A stretch of 64,000 nucleotides of DNA from Kribbella sp. VKM Ac-2568 (lineage in GTDB: Bacteria; Actinomycetota; Actinomycetes; Propionibacteriales; Kribbellaceae), in assembly GCF_004345365.1 (NCBI RefSeq), contig NZ_SLVF01000017.1, positions 62,001-126,000 of the forward strand, written 5' to 3'. Numbering within the stretch: the stretch's first letter is position 1; every line of letters starts with the position of its first letter. A program made the position numbers and the translations under genes. Below the pieces are notes generated by a model. It ran no database searches. It saw only the letters and a program-made list of their open reading frames with translations, and was not told the DNA's origin. Positions 24,756 to 33,620 of the stretch are shown here, one piece after another.

Positions 24756-24773
24756 CCTCAACTAATGTCGAGG
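24756..24773. promoter_or_regulatory. SoxR box
   Basis: CCTCAACTAATGTCGAGG is an 18-bp palindrome with one mismatch between arms. It keeps the CCTCAA...GAGG frame of the known SoxR operator CCTCAAGTTAACTTGAGG (13 of 18 identical). It sits 20 bp upstream of the soxR start, so autoregulation is the simplest reading. No divergent gene starts close enough on the plus strand to be an obvious second target. Confidence 0.72.
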
Positions 24774-24838
24774 CTAGCCGAAGGCCCCCCGCCCGCCGCG
24801 CCCGCCGTACAAGCAACGCCAAGAGCCGTTCCCAACCG

Positions 24839-24914
24839 AGCGGCGGCGGTGGTTCTCGGGGGTGGGGACACCAAATCGGGGCTTCTGACACGTCATGTCT
24901 TGTTCGAGGTCCCC
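24839..24914 (-). repeat. Intergenic repeat, copy A
   Basis: This stretch matches 38888-38965 in the opposite orientation. A 33-base core beginning GGTGGGGACACCAAA agrees at 29 of 33 positions, then after 13-14 variable bases CGAGGTCCC is identical, and a CGGCGGCGG block flanks the other side in both. On the minus strand it can be read from GTG 24891 as VSEAPIWCPHPREPPPPLG. The wider gap 24774-25049 between soxR and the MFS gene holds nothing else I can identify. Confidence 0.75.
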
Positions 24915-25049
24915 AGATGGTGTTCGGACCCACCACAGATGCTCGGCCGACGACCCACCGGGGGTGGGGCGTCGTGGCTGGTGGGGCCGGACGGTCACCG
25001 CCGGCATACGGCCTCCGTGGCCAACTGCGGGCGATCGGCCGGGTACGGG

Positions 25050-26324
25050 CTAGGTGGCTACGGCCAGTTTGCGGCCGATGCTGGCGGACATCAGGGCTGC
25101 GGCTGCGCACAGGCCGCCGGCCAGGTACCAGGCGAGGTTGTACGTTCCCTGAGCGTCGCGGATCGCGCCGGCGCCGGTCGCCGCGAAGGCCGCACCGATC
25201 TGGTGCGACGCGAACACCCAGCCGAACACGATCGGCCCGTCCACCCCGAACCATTCGCGGCACAGCGCGACGGTCGGCGGAACGGTAGCAACCCAGTCCA
25301 GCCCGTAGAAGATGATGAACACCCAGATGCTCGGCTGAGCGGACGGCCCGAGCAGCGACGGCAGCACCAGCAGCGACAGACCACGCAGCGAGTAGTACGC
25401 GATCAGCAGGTAGCGGGGATCCCAGCGGTCGGTCAGCCAGCCCGACGCGATCGTGCCGCCGACGTCGAACAAACCGACCAGCGCAAGCAGGGAAGCAGCG
25501 GTCGTCGCGGGCATGCCGTGGTCGTGGGCGGCCGTGACGAAGTGGGTGCCGATCAAGCCGTTCGTCGACGCGCCACAGATCGCGAACCCACCCGCGAGCA
25601 TCCAGAACGCCGGCCGATGCATGGCCTTCCACAACGCCGTGACCGCGCGCACCGCGCTACTGCCGGTCGTCTCGACGCGCTGTCCGACCGTGCTGCCCTC
25701 GGGAGCCCCGTACGCCGTGAGGCCGACGTCGCTCGGGTAGTCGCGCAGGAAGAGCAGCACCAACGGGATCACTGCGAGCGCGGACGCGGCAGCCACCAGT
25801 GCGGGCACTCGCCAGCCGTACGCCCCGGCGAGCGCCGCGATCAGGGGCAGGAAGATCAGCTGACCAGTGGCTCCAGCGGCAGTGAGGATGCCGGTGACGA
25901 GTCCACGGCGCTGCACGAACCAGCGCCCGGTGATGGTCGCGACGAACGTCATCGACATCGACCCCGTACCGATGCCGACCAGAAGTCCCCAGCAGATCAG
26001 GAGTTGCCAGGACGAGGTCATGAAGATCGTCAGGCCGCTGCCGAGCGCGATCAGCAGGAGCGCTCCGCTGACCACCCGGCGCAGGCCGAGCCGGTCCATC
26101 AGGGCGGCCGCGAACGGCGAGATCAGGCCGAACAGCAGTAGGTTGATCGACACCGCGGCCGAGATCGTCGCGTGCGACCAGCCGAACTCGTCGTGCAGCG
26201 GATCGAGCAGGACGCCGGGCACGGACCGGAAGCCGGCGGCCCCGATCAGGGTGATGAAGCCGACCGCCGCGACGGGCCAGGCGCGGTGCAGCCTGACCGT
26301 CTTCTTCTCCAGGATCTCAGTCAC
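25050..26324 (-). CDS. MFS transporter, monocarboxylate/oxalate-formate type
   Basis: This 424-residue permease has twelve predicted membrane segments in two halves. GFITLIGAAGFRSVPGVLLDPLHDEFGWSHATISAAVS (first helix and loop) and TGRWFVQRRGLVTGI with DRLGLRR are typical of the OFA/MCT-like branch that moves organic anions. GTG is the start; CAAACT ends 6 nt upstream, probably leaderless. It is divergent from the GlxA-type regulator with about 70 bp between them, so that regulator may control it. Substrate is not known. Confidence 0.9.
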   Translation of the reverse strand: MTEILEKKTVRLHRAWPVAAVGFITLIGAAGFRSVPGVLLDPLHDEFGWSHATISAAVSINLLLFGLISPFAAALMDRLGLRRVVSGALLLIALGSGLTIFMTSSWQLLICWGLLVGIGTGSMSMTFVATITGRWFVQRRGLVTGILTAAGATGQLIFLPLIAALAGAYGWRVPALVAAASALAVIPLVLLFLRDYPSDVGLTAYGAPEGSTVGQRVETTGSSAVRAVTALWKAMHRPAFWMLAGGFAICGASTNGLIGTHFVTAAHDHGMPATTAASLLALVGLFDVGGTIASGWLTDRWDPRYLLIAYYSLRGLSLLVLPSLLGPSAQPSIWVFIIFYGLDWVATVPPTVALCREWFGVDGPIVFGWVFASHQIGAAFAATGAGAIRDAQGTYNLAWYLAGGLCAAAALMSASIGRKLAVAT

Positions 26325-26394
26325 CAGAAGAGTTTGCCGATTTCACTGCCGCGGAAACAGTGGCCAGAACGCCACCATGTGTCAAGATATGGCC

Positions 26395-27378
26395 ATGGCC
26401 CGTCATCTGAGCTCCGTCCGGCCGCACCGGATCGCCGTCCTGGCCCTCGAGCCGGTGGTCGGCTTCGACCTGACCATCCCGCCGACCGTCTTCGGCACAG
26501 CCACCCGCTCAGACGGCACTCCCCTGTACGACGTCCAGGTGTGCGGGCTGGAGGTCGCCCCGGTCCGCGTCAGCGCGGGGTACAGCCTGATCCCGCAGTA
26601 CGGCGTGGAGGCGCTGGCCGAGGCGGACACCGTGATCATCCCGGGCACGTACATCCCGCAGCCGCGCTACGAGGGCACCTTGCCCGACGACCTGGCCGCG
26701 GCGCTCGCCACGATCCGACCGGGCACGCGGATCGCGTCGATCTGCACCGGCGCGTTCGTCCTCGCCGCCGCCGGGTTGCTCGACGGGCGTCCGGCGACCA
26801 CGCACTGGGAGCGCGCCGACATGTTCCGCGCGCTCTATCCGAAGGTGCTGCTCAACGAGGAGCTCCTCTTCATCGACGACGGGGACATCATCACCTCGGC
26901 CGGACTCGCGGCAGGCGTGGATCTCTGCCTGCACCTGATCCGTCGCGACTACGGCAGCGAGGTGGCCAACCGGGCCGCGCGACACTGCGTCGTACCGCCG
27001 TGGCGTGACGGTGGACAGTCCCAGTTCATCGAGCGGGTCGTGCCGGAGGAGGGCACCGACGGCACCGCGCCGACCCGAGCCTGGGCGCTGGAGCGGCTGG
27101 ACGAGGAGCTCAGCCTCGCCGCGATGGCCGCGCAGGCGAAGATGAGCGTCCGGACATTCAGCCGGCGGTTCAAGGCCGAGACGGGTCAATCGCCCGGCAC
27201 GTGGCTGATGCAGCAGCGCCTCCGGCACGCGTGCCACCTGCTCGAGACCACAGACCTCTCGGTCGACCGGGTCGCCGAAGCGGCCGGTCTCGGCACCGCG
27301 GCCTCGTTGCGTCATCACCTTCGCTCCGAGCTCGGCGTTTCTCCTCTCGCTTACCGCAAGACCTTCCGGGCCGGCTGA
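26395..27378 (+). CDS. GlxA-family AraC-type regulator (DJ-1/PfpI plus HTH)
   Basis: This 327-residue regulator carries an N-terminal DJ-1/PfpI-like amidotransferase fold (VIIPGTYIPQPRYEG, SICTGAFVLAAAGLLDGRPATTHW, residues 8-190) and a C-terminal AraC domain (LAAMAAQAKMSVRTFSRRFKAETGQSPGTWL ... VAEAAGLGTAASLRHHLRSELGVSPLAYRKTF). The nucleophile-elbow Cys is present in SICTGAF, although such regulators are usually non-catalytic. I chose ATG 26395 because CAAGAT ends 6 nt upstream; ATG 26389 and 26377 are alternatives. It probably controls the divergent MFS gene. Confidence 0.9.
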   Translation: MARHLSSVRPHRIAVLALEPVVGFDLTIPPTVFGTATRSDGTPLYDVQVCGLEVAPVRVSAGYSLIPQYGVEALAEADTVIIPGTYIPQPRYEGTLPDDLAAALATIRPGTRIASICTGAFVLAAAGLLDGRPATTHWERADMFRALYPKVLLNEELLFIDDGDIITSAGLAAGVDLCLHLIRRDYGSEVANRAARHCVVPPWRDGGQSQFIERVVPEEGTDGTAPTRAWALERLDEELSLAAMAAQAKMSVRTFSRRFKAETGQSPGTWLMQQRLRHACHLLETTDLSVDRVAEAAGLGTAASLRHHLRSELGVSPLAYRKTFRAG

Positions 27379-27394
27379 TCCGGCGCGGAAGGTC
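27360..27394. terminator. Bidirectional hairpin between glxA-type and M24 genes
   Basis: GACCTTCCG (27360-27368) pairs perfectly with CGGAAGGTC (27386-27394), and inner CCGG/CCGG bases can extend the stem. The left arm lies within the last codons of the plus-strand gene and the stop codon is in the loop. It separates two convergent genes only 28 bp apart. Confidence 0.65.
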
Positions 27395-27406
27395 CTGCGA
27401 GGTTTC

Positions 27407-28534
27407 TCAGACGATCGCCAGCTCGTGCGGACGCTGGTTGACGGACTCGACACCGTCCTCGGTGACCACCACGATGTCCTCGATCCGCGCACCCCACCGG
27501 CCCGGTTGGTAGATGCCCGGCTCGACGCTGAACGCCATGCCTGGTTCGAGAATCAGCTCGTTCCCACTGACAATGTACGGCTCTTCGTGCACGTCCAGCC
27601 CGATCCCGTGACCCGTCCTGTGGATAAAGAACTCGCCGAACCCGGCGGCCTCGATCACTTCGCGCGCGGCCGCGTCGATCGACTCGGCGGACACCCCCGG
27701 CCGCACCGCGTCCACCGCCGCCTGCTGCGCCAGCCGCAGTACCTCGTAGGTCGCTGCGACGTCGGCGTCACGCGGTTCCCCGACCGAGTAGGTCCGGGTG
27801 GAGTCGGAGTTGTAGCCCTCCGGCAGCGGTCCACCGATGTCGACGACGACCACGTCGCCACCCTCGATCACGCGGTCCGACACGTCATGGTGCGGGCTTG
27901 CTCCGTTGGGTCCGCTGGCGACGATGACGAAGTCCGCCTCCGCGTGCCCCTCCTCGACGATGGCCACGGCGATGTCCGCACCGACCTCGGCCTCCGTCCG
28001 GCCCGCGCGCAGTAGGTCCGCGACGCGCGCGTGCACCCGGTCGATCGCCGCGCCCGCCTTGCGCAGAGCATCGACCTCGGCCGCGTCCTTCCGCATCCGC
28101 AGTTCGCGCACGATCGGCCCGGCCAGCACCTGCTCCGCCGCCGGAAGAGCCTCGCGAAGCGCCAGCACATGCAAGGCCGGGGTGAAGTCGCTCACCGCGA
28201 CCCGGTCGGATCCACCGAGTCGCTTGGCCGCCGCGGCGAACGGGTCGTCGCCGTCGACCCATGTGATCAGGTCGACGCCGAGTTCGTCCATCGGCACATC
28301 GGCATACCCGGGCGCTTCGAGCTTCGGTACTACGAGCGCGGGCGCGCCGTCGGCCGGGATGACGAGGGTGGTCAGCCGTTCGAAGGAGCCGCCGGCCTGG
28401 CCGAGCAGATAGCGCAGGTCGGAACCCGGCGCGATCAGCAGTCCGGTGCCTTTGGCGGCTTCGCGAGCGCGGTCCAGCCGGGCTCGCAGTACGGCGGAGT
28501 CGGGCGCGGGATGATGCAGGGATCGACGTGACAT
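27407..28534 (-). CDS. M24 family metallopeptidase (Xaa-Pro aminopeptidase-like)
   Basis: This 375-residue cytoplasmic enzyme has a creatinase N-terminal domain (1-140) and a pita-bread M24 domain. The five dimetal ligands can be placed in VVVDIGG (Asp), NSDSTRTY (Asp), HRTGHGIG (His), SVEPGIY (Glu) and ARIEDIVVV (Glu). It would cleave X-Pro dipeptides or proline-starting bonds. TAGGCT ends 6 nt before the ATG on the minus strand, so it is likely leaderless. It is divergent from the alpha/beta hydrolase gene with an 87-bp gap. Confidence 0.92.
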   Translation of the reverse strand: MSRRSLHHPAPDSAVLRARLDRAREAAKGTGLLIAPGSDLRYLLGQAGGSFERLTTLVIPADGAPALVVPKLEAPGYADVPMDELGVDLITWVDGDDPFAAAAKRLGGSDRVAVSDFTPALHVLALREALPAAEQVLAGPIVRELRMRKDAAEVDALRKAGAAIDRVHARVADLLRAGRTEAEVGADIAVAIVEEGHAEADFVIVASGPNGASPHHDVSDRVIEGGDVVVVDIGGPLPEGYNSDSTRTYSVGEPRDADVAATYEVLRLAQQAAVDAVRPGVSAESIDAAAREVIEAAGFGEFFIHRTGHGIGLDVHEEPYIVSGNELILEPGMAFSVEPGIYQPGRWGARIEDIVVVTEDGVESVNQRPHELAIV

Positions 28535-28621
28535 GAGGCGAGCCTAGTTCCGGCGGCGGAAACTGTCGGCGCTATTTGTTAGAACTCGTCGCGCAAGATC
28601 GGCACAGCGAAAGGGCACGAC

Positions 28622-29419
28622 ATGACGCTCCACCACGTCTCGCACGGCGAGGGCATCCCGGTGCTCGCGCTGCATGGCTGGTCCCCCGACCACCGGCTGA
28701 TGACCGGCTGTCTCGAGCCGGTCTTCGCGGACCTCCCCGGGTACCGAAGGCTCTACCCCGACCTGCCCGGGATGGGGCAGAGCCCGGCCGGATCGATCGA
28801 CAGCTCGGACGGCATCCAGGCCGCCGTCGAGGAGTTCATCGACGCCGAGATCGGCGCCGAGCCGTTCGTGCTGATCGGCGAGTCGTACGGCGGCTACCTC
28901 TCGCGCGGCCTGATCGCGAAACGACCCGAGCAGGTCCTCGGGCTCGGGCTGATCTGCTCGATCGGGATCGAACTGGAGAACGCCGACCGGACCGTGCCGG
29001 ACCACGTCGTCCTGCAGTCGGACCCAGGCGTGCTCGACGGGTTGACCGATCAGCAGGTCGGCGACTTCACCGAGATCACCGTCGTCCAGACCGCCGAGAC
29101 GTACCGGCACTATCGCGACGACGTCGTGCCAGGTCTCGACGCCGCCGACACCGAGGCGATGGAGCGGATCCGGAAGAACTGGGCCCTCACGATCGCGCCG
29201 GAGAGCGGACCGCGGTACGAGCGGCCCTCGCTGATCCTGTGCGGACGACAGGACTCCGTCACCGGGTACGAGGACCTCTACCCGCTGCTCCACCACTACC
29301 CGCGCGCCACGTACGCCGTACTGGACATGGCCGGCCACAATCTCCAGATCGAGCAACCCGGACTGCTTGCGGCGCTCGTGCGCGAGTGGCTCGGCCGGGT
29401 GGCGAGGGAGGCCGCCTGA
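28622..29419 (+). CDS. Alpha/beta hydrolase
   Basis: This 265-residue single-domain hydrolase has the oxyanion region LALHGWSPDH, nucleophile elbow GESYGG (Ser about 98), an acid in CGRQDSVTG and the base in DMAGHNLQIEQP. No signal peptide is present. AAAGGG lies just upstream of the ATG. It stands alone ahead of the leaderless SDR gene, 40 bp away. The substrate class (ester, lactone or epoxide) cannot be decided. Confidence 0.9.
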   Translation: MTLHHVSHGEGIPVLALHGWSPDHRLMTGCLEPVFADLPGYRRLYPDLPGMGQSPAGSIDSSDGIQAAVEEFIDAEIGAEPFVLIGESYGGYLSRGLIAKRPEQVLGLGLICSIGIELENADRTVPDHVVLQSDPGVLDGLTDQQVGDFTEITVVQTAETYRHYRDDVVPGLDAADTEAMERIRKNWALTIAPESGPRYERPSLILCGRQDSVTGYEDLYPLLHHYPRATYAVLDMAGHNLQIEQPGLLAALVREWLGRVAREAA

Positions 29420-29459
29420 GGGCTGCCCAGAATGGCTACCAGCCGGTAATGTCGGGGCC

Positions 29460-30344
29460 ATGGTGACTGGGAAACGTCCGATCGGGTGGTCTCTGCTGGT
29501 GGCGTTGACCAACGGGCGGACGCGGATTCCCGACGATCGGCTCGCGGCTGCCGTGCGGGGCAAGGTCGTCCTGGTCACCGGTTCGTCATACGGGATCGGT
29601 GAGGCGACGGCGAGGCGGTTGGCGCGGGCCGGGGCGACCGTCCTGCTGGTGGCGCGGACGGCCGATCGACTCGAGATCGTCGCCGAGGAGATCCGGGCGG
29701 ACGGCGGCAAGGCGTTCACCTATCCGGCGAATCTGGCCGAGCCGACGGCGATCGAGGAACTGGTCGCGAAGGTGCTGGCTGAGCATGGTCAGGTCGACGT
29801 CCTGGTGAGCAACGCCGGGAAGTCGATCAGACGGTCGGTCGCGGATTCGTACCAGCGGTTCCACGACATCGAGCGGACGAACTCGGTCAACTATCTCGGT
29901 CCCGCCAAGCTCGTGCTGGAGCTGTTGCCGTCCATGCGTGAGCGCAGGCAAGGACACATCGTCAACGTGTCCACGGCTGGTGTGCGTACTCCCCCGGTGG
30001 CCCGGTGGTCTGCGTATCTGGCGTCGAAGAGCGCGTTCGATGTGTGGTTGCGGTGCGTGGCTCAGGAGGTTCGCGATGACGGGGTGACGACCTCGACGGT
30101 CTACATGGGGCTGGTGCACACGCGGATGAGCGAGCCGACTCCCCTGCTCAACAAGATGCCCGGGCTGACTCCAGAGCAGGCGGCTGATCAGGTCTGCACG
30201 GCGGTGGCCGACAAGCCGCACAACATCACACCCCCGTTCGTCCGGCCTGCCGATGCCCTGGGCAACCTCTTCCGGGTGCCGACGGACCGCCTCTTCGAGC
30301 AGTACTACCGCCGGACCAACCGCCCTCGGAAGGACGAACCGTGA
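29460..30344 (+). CDS. SDR family oxidoreductase (acyl-chain associated)
   Basis: This 294-residue short-chain dehydrogenase has TGSSYGIG (about residues 39-46), the NNAG-equivalent SNAGKS, and the catalytic Ser in NVSTAG with Tyr/Lys in YLASKSAF. A leading segment of 30 residues and a basic C-terminus (RRTNRPRKDEP) extend beyond the fold. TAATGT ends 7 nt before ATG 29460, so leaderless initiation is likely. An acyl-CoA synthetase gene follows 36 bp downstream, so the two may act together on a lipid or polyketide-like acyl chain. Confidence 0.9.
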   Translation: MVTGKRPIGWSLLVALTNGRTRIPDDRLAAAVRGKVVLVTGSSYGIGEATARRLARAGATVLLVARTADRLEIVAEEIRADGGKAFTYPANLAEPTAIEELVAKVLAEHGQVDVLVSNAGKSIRRSVADSYQRFHDIERTNSVNYLGPAKLVLELLPSMRERRQGHIVNVSTAGVRTPPVARWSAYLASKSAFDVWLRCVAQEVRDDGVTTSTVYMGLVHTRMSEPTPLLNKMPGLTPEQAADQVCTAVADKPHNITPPFVRPADALGNLFRVPTDRLFEQYYRRTNRPRKDEP

Positions 30345-30380
30345 CCGGGCGGATCTGGGGTGCCCGATGAGGAGCGCTCG

Positions 30381-32033
30381 ATGAGGGGTGCGATGAGGCC
30401 GCGACCGATCGCGCCGATCCGACCGCCCGGGTGGCTGGTGAAGGGGGCTGCCGAGGTCGGTGGGGTGTCGGTTGCGCTGCTGAGGTCGGGGGTGTGGCGG
30501 TCGGCTCGGCCTTCGCAGCTGGTGCCGATCGAGCGGGCGCTGCGGCAATGGGGTCAGTCGATGGCGGCGCTCGGGGTGATCGCCGCGATCCGGTACCCCG
30601 ATCAGCCGGCGGTGATCGACGAGCGGGGCACGATCACCTACCGCGAGTTGGACCAGCGCTGTTCGCGACAGGCCGCCGCGTTGCACACGCGGTACGGGAT
30701 TGTTGCTGGGAGCAAGGTTGCGGTGCTGTGCCGGAACCATCGGTGGTTCCTGGAGGCCACGCTGGCGGCGTCGCGGCTCGGGGCGGATGTGTTGTTCGTG
30801 AACACGGAGTTCGCGCCGCCGCAGTTGAAGGCGGTGCTCGAGCAGCATCGGCCGGATCTGCTCGTCCACGACGCGGAGTTCACCGAGGCTCTGCCCGCCG
30901 ACCTGCCCACCCTGCTGGCCTGGGTCGACGGCCCGAGCGAGGCCGCGAGCCTCGATGACCTTGCCCGGCCAGACGCCCACGCTGTCGAACCACCCAAGCC
31001 GGACAAACCGGGGCACATCACGATCCTGACCTCCGGCACGACCGGCGCTCCGAAGGCCGCGCCGCGGACGCCGACCGCGCTCGCTCTCGCCGGACTGACC
31101 GTCAGCGCGCTCAACCGGATCGGCCTGCGATCCGGTGAACCGATGGTGATCTGCCCGCCGCTCTTCCACGGACTCGGCCTGCTCAACTCGATGCTCGCGC
31201 TGTTCCTCGGCTCGCCTCTCGTGCTGTCCCGCCGGTACGACGCTGCGGAGGTTCTCGCCGCGGTCGACCGGAACCGCGTCGGCTCGATCGTCGCAGTACC
31301 GGTGATGCTGCAGCGGATGCTCGACCTCGGACCGGCCGCGATCGCGGAGCACGACCTGAGGTCACTGCGGGCGGTCATCTCCGGCGCCGCCGCGTTGGGA
31401 CCGGCGCCGGCGGAGCGGTTCATCGCGCAGTTCGGGCCGGTGCTCTGCGACGCGTACGGGTCGAGTGAGATCGGAATCGCCACGATCGCCACCTCGGCGG
31501 ACCTGCTCGCGGCGCCCGGCACCGTCGGACGACCTTGCCTCGGGAGTTCGGTGCGGATCCTCGACGCCGACGACCGACCCGTGCCCGTCGGCGAGACCGG
31601 GCGCATCTTCGCCGGCGGCGGCCTGGTCTTCGGCGGCTACTCCGACGGCAGCAGCAAGACCGTCGTCGACGGCCGGATGAGCACCGGTGACCTCGGGCAT
31701 CTCGACTCGTCCGGCCGCTTGTTCGTGGACGGCCGCGAGGACGACATGATCGTGTCGGGCGGCGAGAACGTGTACCCGGTCGAGGTCGAGGACTGCCTGA
31801 TGAGCCACCCGGCCGTCGTCGACGCGGCGGTGGTCGGCGTGCCCGACGAGGAATTCGGCCAGCGGCTGGTCGCGTACGTCGTACCGAGCGGTCCTGTGAC
31901 GGAGGACGACCTCATCGCCCACGTCCGCGCCAACCTGGCCCGCTACAAGACACCCCGCAAGATCGTCCTGATGGAAGACCTCCCCCGCAACGCGACAGGA
32001 AAGGTCCTCCGGAACAAGCTCAACGAGAGCTGA
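30381..32033 (+). CDS. AMP-dependent acyl-CoA synthetase/ligase
   Basis: This 550-residue ANL-superfamily enzyme would activate a fatty or other carboxylic acid as an acyl-AMP and then the CoA thioester. It shows the P-loop ILTSGTTGAPKAA (about residues 215-227), the A5 motif DAYGSSEIG, the A7 motif STGDLGHLD and the hinge/A8 region GREDDMIVSGGENVYPVEVE, with the catalytic Lys in PRNATGKVLRNKL. AGGAG lies 6 nt before ATG 30381, which I prefer to the GTG at 30360. It follows the SDR gene in the same direction. Confidence 0.93.
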   Translation: MRGAMRPRPIAPIRPPGWLVKGAAEVGGVSVALLRSGVWRSARPSQLVPIERALRQWGQSMAALGVIAAIRYPDQPAVIDERGTITYRELDQRCSRQAAALHTRYGIVAGSKVAVLCRNHRWFLEATLAASRLGADVLFVNTEFAPPQLKAVLEQHRPDLLVHDAEFTEALPADLPTLLAWVDGPSEAASLDDLARPDAHAVEPPKPDKPGHITILTSGTTGAPKAAPRTPTALALAGLTVSALNRIGLRSGEPMVICPPLFHGLGLLNSMLALFLGSPLVLSRRYDAAEVLAAVDRNRVGSIVAVPVMLQRMLDLGPAAIAEHDLRSLRAVISGAAALGPAPAERFIAQFGPVLCDAYGSSEIGIATIATSADLLAAPGTVGRPCLGSSVRILDADDRPVPVGETGRIFAGGGLVFGGYSDGSSKTVVDGRMSTGDLGHLDSSGRLFVDGREDDMIVSGGENVYPVEVEDCLMSHPAVVDAAVVGVPDEEFGQRLVAYVVPSGPVTEDDLIAHVRANLARYKTPRKIVLMEDLPRNATGKVLRNKLNES

Positions 32034-32038
32034 CTCAG

Positions 32039-32203
32039 GTGCTGAAGGTGCCCCGGCCGCTGCTGTACGCCGGAACCCTGCGCAGCCTGATCATCACCGT
32101 GCTGACCGTGTTGGCGCTCTTCGTCCCGCACCTGCCGCGTATCGTCGCCCGCATCCGCGGTACCGCGGTGACCCGGGAGCGGCTCACCTTCGGGGACGAC
32201 TGA
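32039..32203 (+). CDS. Small hydrophobic-then-basic protein, possible tctA C-terminal relic
   Basis: A 54-residue frame from GTG 32039 to TGA 32201-32203 reads a single membrane helix (LRSLIITVLTVLALFVPHLP) and a basic tail (RIVARIRGTAVTRERLTFGDD). It starts 5 bp after the acyl-CoA synthetase stop, and its stop overlaps the ATG of the next gene by one base. The helix-plus-basic-tail shape and the coupling to a universal stress protein gene resemble the end of a TctA-type tricarboxylate permease. It could be the surviving 3' end of a deleted tctA, or a real small protein. Confidence 0.45.
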   Translation: MLKVPRPLLYAGTLRSLIITVLTVLALFVPHLPRIVARIRGTAVTRERLTFGDD

Positions 32204-32625
32204 TGACGGGAGAGGGCGGAGTGAAGATCCTGGTCGGGTACGTGCCGACGGCCGAAGGCGAGGCCGCGCTGGATGCGGCCGCCGCCGAGGCCAAGCTTCG
32301 CGGGGCCTCCGTGCTGCTGCTCAACACGAGCCGCGGCGACTCCTACATCGACACCCGCTACGCGAACCAGGCCGAGCTCGACGCCGCCCAGGCACGCCTG
32401 CGGGAGCTCGGGGTCGAGGTTACGATCCAGCAGGCCGTGAGCAGCGGCGACGTCGCGCACGAACTGCTGAAGGCCGCCGAGGCGAGCGACGTCAAACTGA
32501 TCGTGCTCGGCCTGCGGCGCCGCAGCCCGGTCGGCAAGCTCATCCTCGGCAGCACCGCCCAGCGCGTCCTCCTCGAGTCCCCCGTCCCGGTCCTGGCCGT
32601 GAAGGTGCCCTCACCCCGCGACTGA
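32203..32625 (+). CDS. Universal stress protein (UspA family)
   Basis: This 140-residue single Usp domain has the ATP-binding type C-terminal motif LGLRRRSPVGKLILGSTAQRVLLESPVPVLAVK, with the G-2X-G-9X-G(S/T) pattern (about residues 108-130). It is a small cytoplasmic nucleotide-binding protein whose role is usually stress resistance or modulation of a neighbouring transporter. Its ATG overlaps the stop of the upstream small membrane frame (TGATG), so its translation was probably coupled to a membrane protein. Confidence 0.9.
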   Translation: MTGEGGVKILVGYVPTAEGEAALDAAAAEAKLRGASVLLLNTSRGDSYIDTRYANQAELDAAQARLRELGVEVTIQQAVSSGDVAHELLKAAEASDVKLIVLGLRRRSPVGKLILGSTAQRVLLESPVPVLAVKVPSPRD

Positions 32626-32705
32626 GTGTCAAGAACGTCTTGGCGGCTCCGTACTACGAGGTAGGAGCCGCCCTGTCGTGGGCGGTGCGACGAGAGGACG
32701 AGGGG

Positions 32706-33575
32706 ATGAGATATCCGCAGGTCGGGGTCGGGTTGCCGATCTTGGGGGCGCAGGCGACTCCGCAGGCGATCGTGGAGGTGGCTTCGGCTGCTGATCGGCT
32801 CGGGTTCGACGCGGTGGCCGTGTTCGAGCGGTTGCTGTTGCCCGCGGCACCGGACTGGGTGAACTACGCCGGTCTGCCGGAGGACCCGGCGTACGACGCG
32901 CTCGAGACGCTGACGTGGGTCGCGGCGGCGACTGCGCGGGTCCGGCTGCACACGGCGGTACTGGTGCCGTTGTTCCAGCAACCGATCGTCCTCGCCCGCC
33001 GGGTCGCGACGATCGACCACTTCTCCGGTGGGCGGATGGACCTCGGCATCGCGCTCGGCTGGCTACCAGAGGAGTTCGTCGCGACCGGAGTACCGGAGCG
33101 GGGCCGGGCGGCGGCATACGAGGAGGCTGTGGCGGTCCTGCGCGCCTGCTGGGGGCCGGATCCGGTGGAGTTCAGCGGGGAGCACTTCACGATCCCGCCG
33201 GCCAGGATCGGGCCGAAACCGCTCTCCCCGCTCTCCCTTTACGGCGGCGGAGTGACACGGCCTGCGATCGAGCGAGCCGCTCGGATCACCGACGGTCTCA
33301 CCTTGGCGTTCCGCGACTGGGGCTCCTGCCGCGAGAGCATCAACTGGTACCGCGACGCGGGCGGCACCGGCGACATCATCCTCCGCGCCGGCCCGATGAA
33401 ACCCCACCCGATGCTCGAGGGTCCACCCGTCTTCACCCAGGACTCCATCCTCGACGACCTCCAGCAAGCCGCCGCCGAAGGCATCACCCGAGTCGACTGG
33501 GATCTCAACATCATCGACACCCCGATCCCGGAGCAGCTGGCCGCCTTCACCAAGCTCGCGGAGCGTGTCTGGTAA
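32706..33575 (+). CDS. LLM class oxidoreductase, F420-dependent type
   Basis: This 289-residue luciferase-like TIM-barrel enzyme probably uses coenzyme F420 or flavin. Family blocks are VASAADRLGFDAVAVFE, TARVRLHTAVLVPLFQQPIVLARRVATIDHFSGGRMDLGIALGW and the later GGGVTRPAIERAARITDGL. The ATG at 32706 fits the family N-terminus (RYPQVGVGLPI). It is the first of three LLM proteins in the window; they are not adjacent. Substrate unknown. Confidence 0.9.
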   Translation: MRYPQVGVGLPILGAQATPQAIVEVASAADRLGFDAVAVFERLLLPAAPDWVNYAGLPEDPAYDALETLTWVAAATARVRLHTAVLVPLFQQPIVLARRVATIDHFSGGRMDLGIALGWLPEEFVATGVPERGRAAAYEEAVAVLRACWGPDPVEFSGEHFTIPPARIGPKPLSPLSLYGGGVTRPAIERAARITDGLTLAFRDWGSCRESINWYRDAGGTGDIILRAGPMKPHPMLEGPPVFTQDSILDDLQQAAAEGITRVDWDLNIIDTPIPEQLAAFTKLAERVW

Positions 33576-33620
33576 ATCCGGGTGAGTGGCTGGGGTGGGG
33601 CGCCTAAACTGGCTGGTGAC

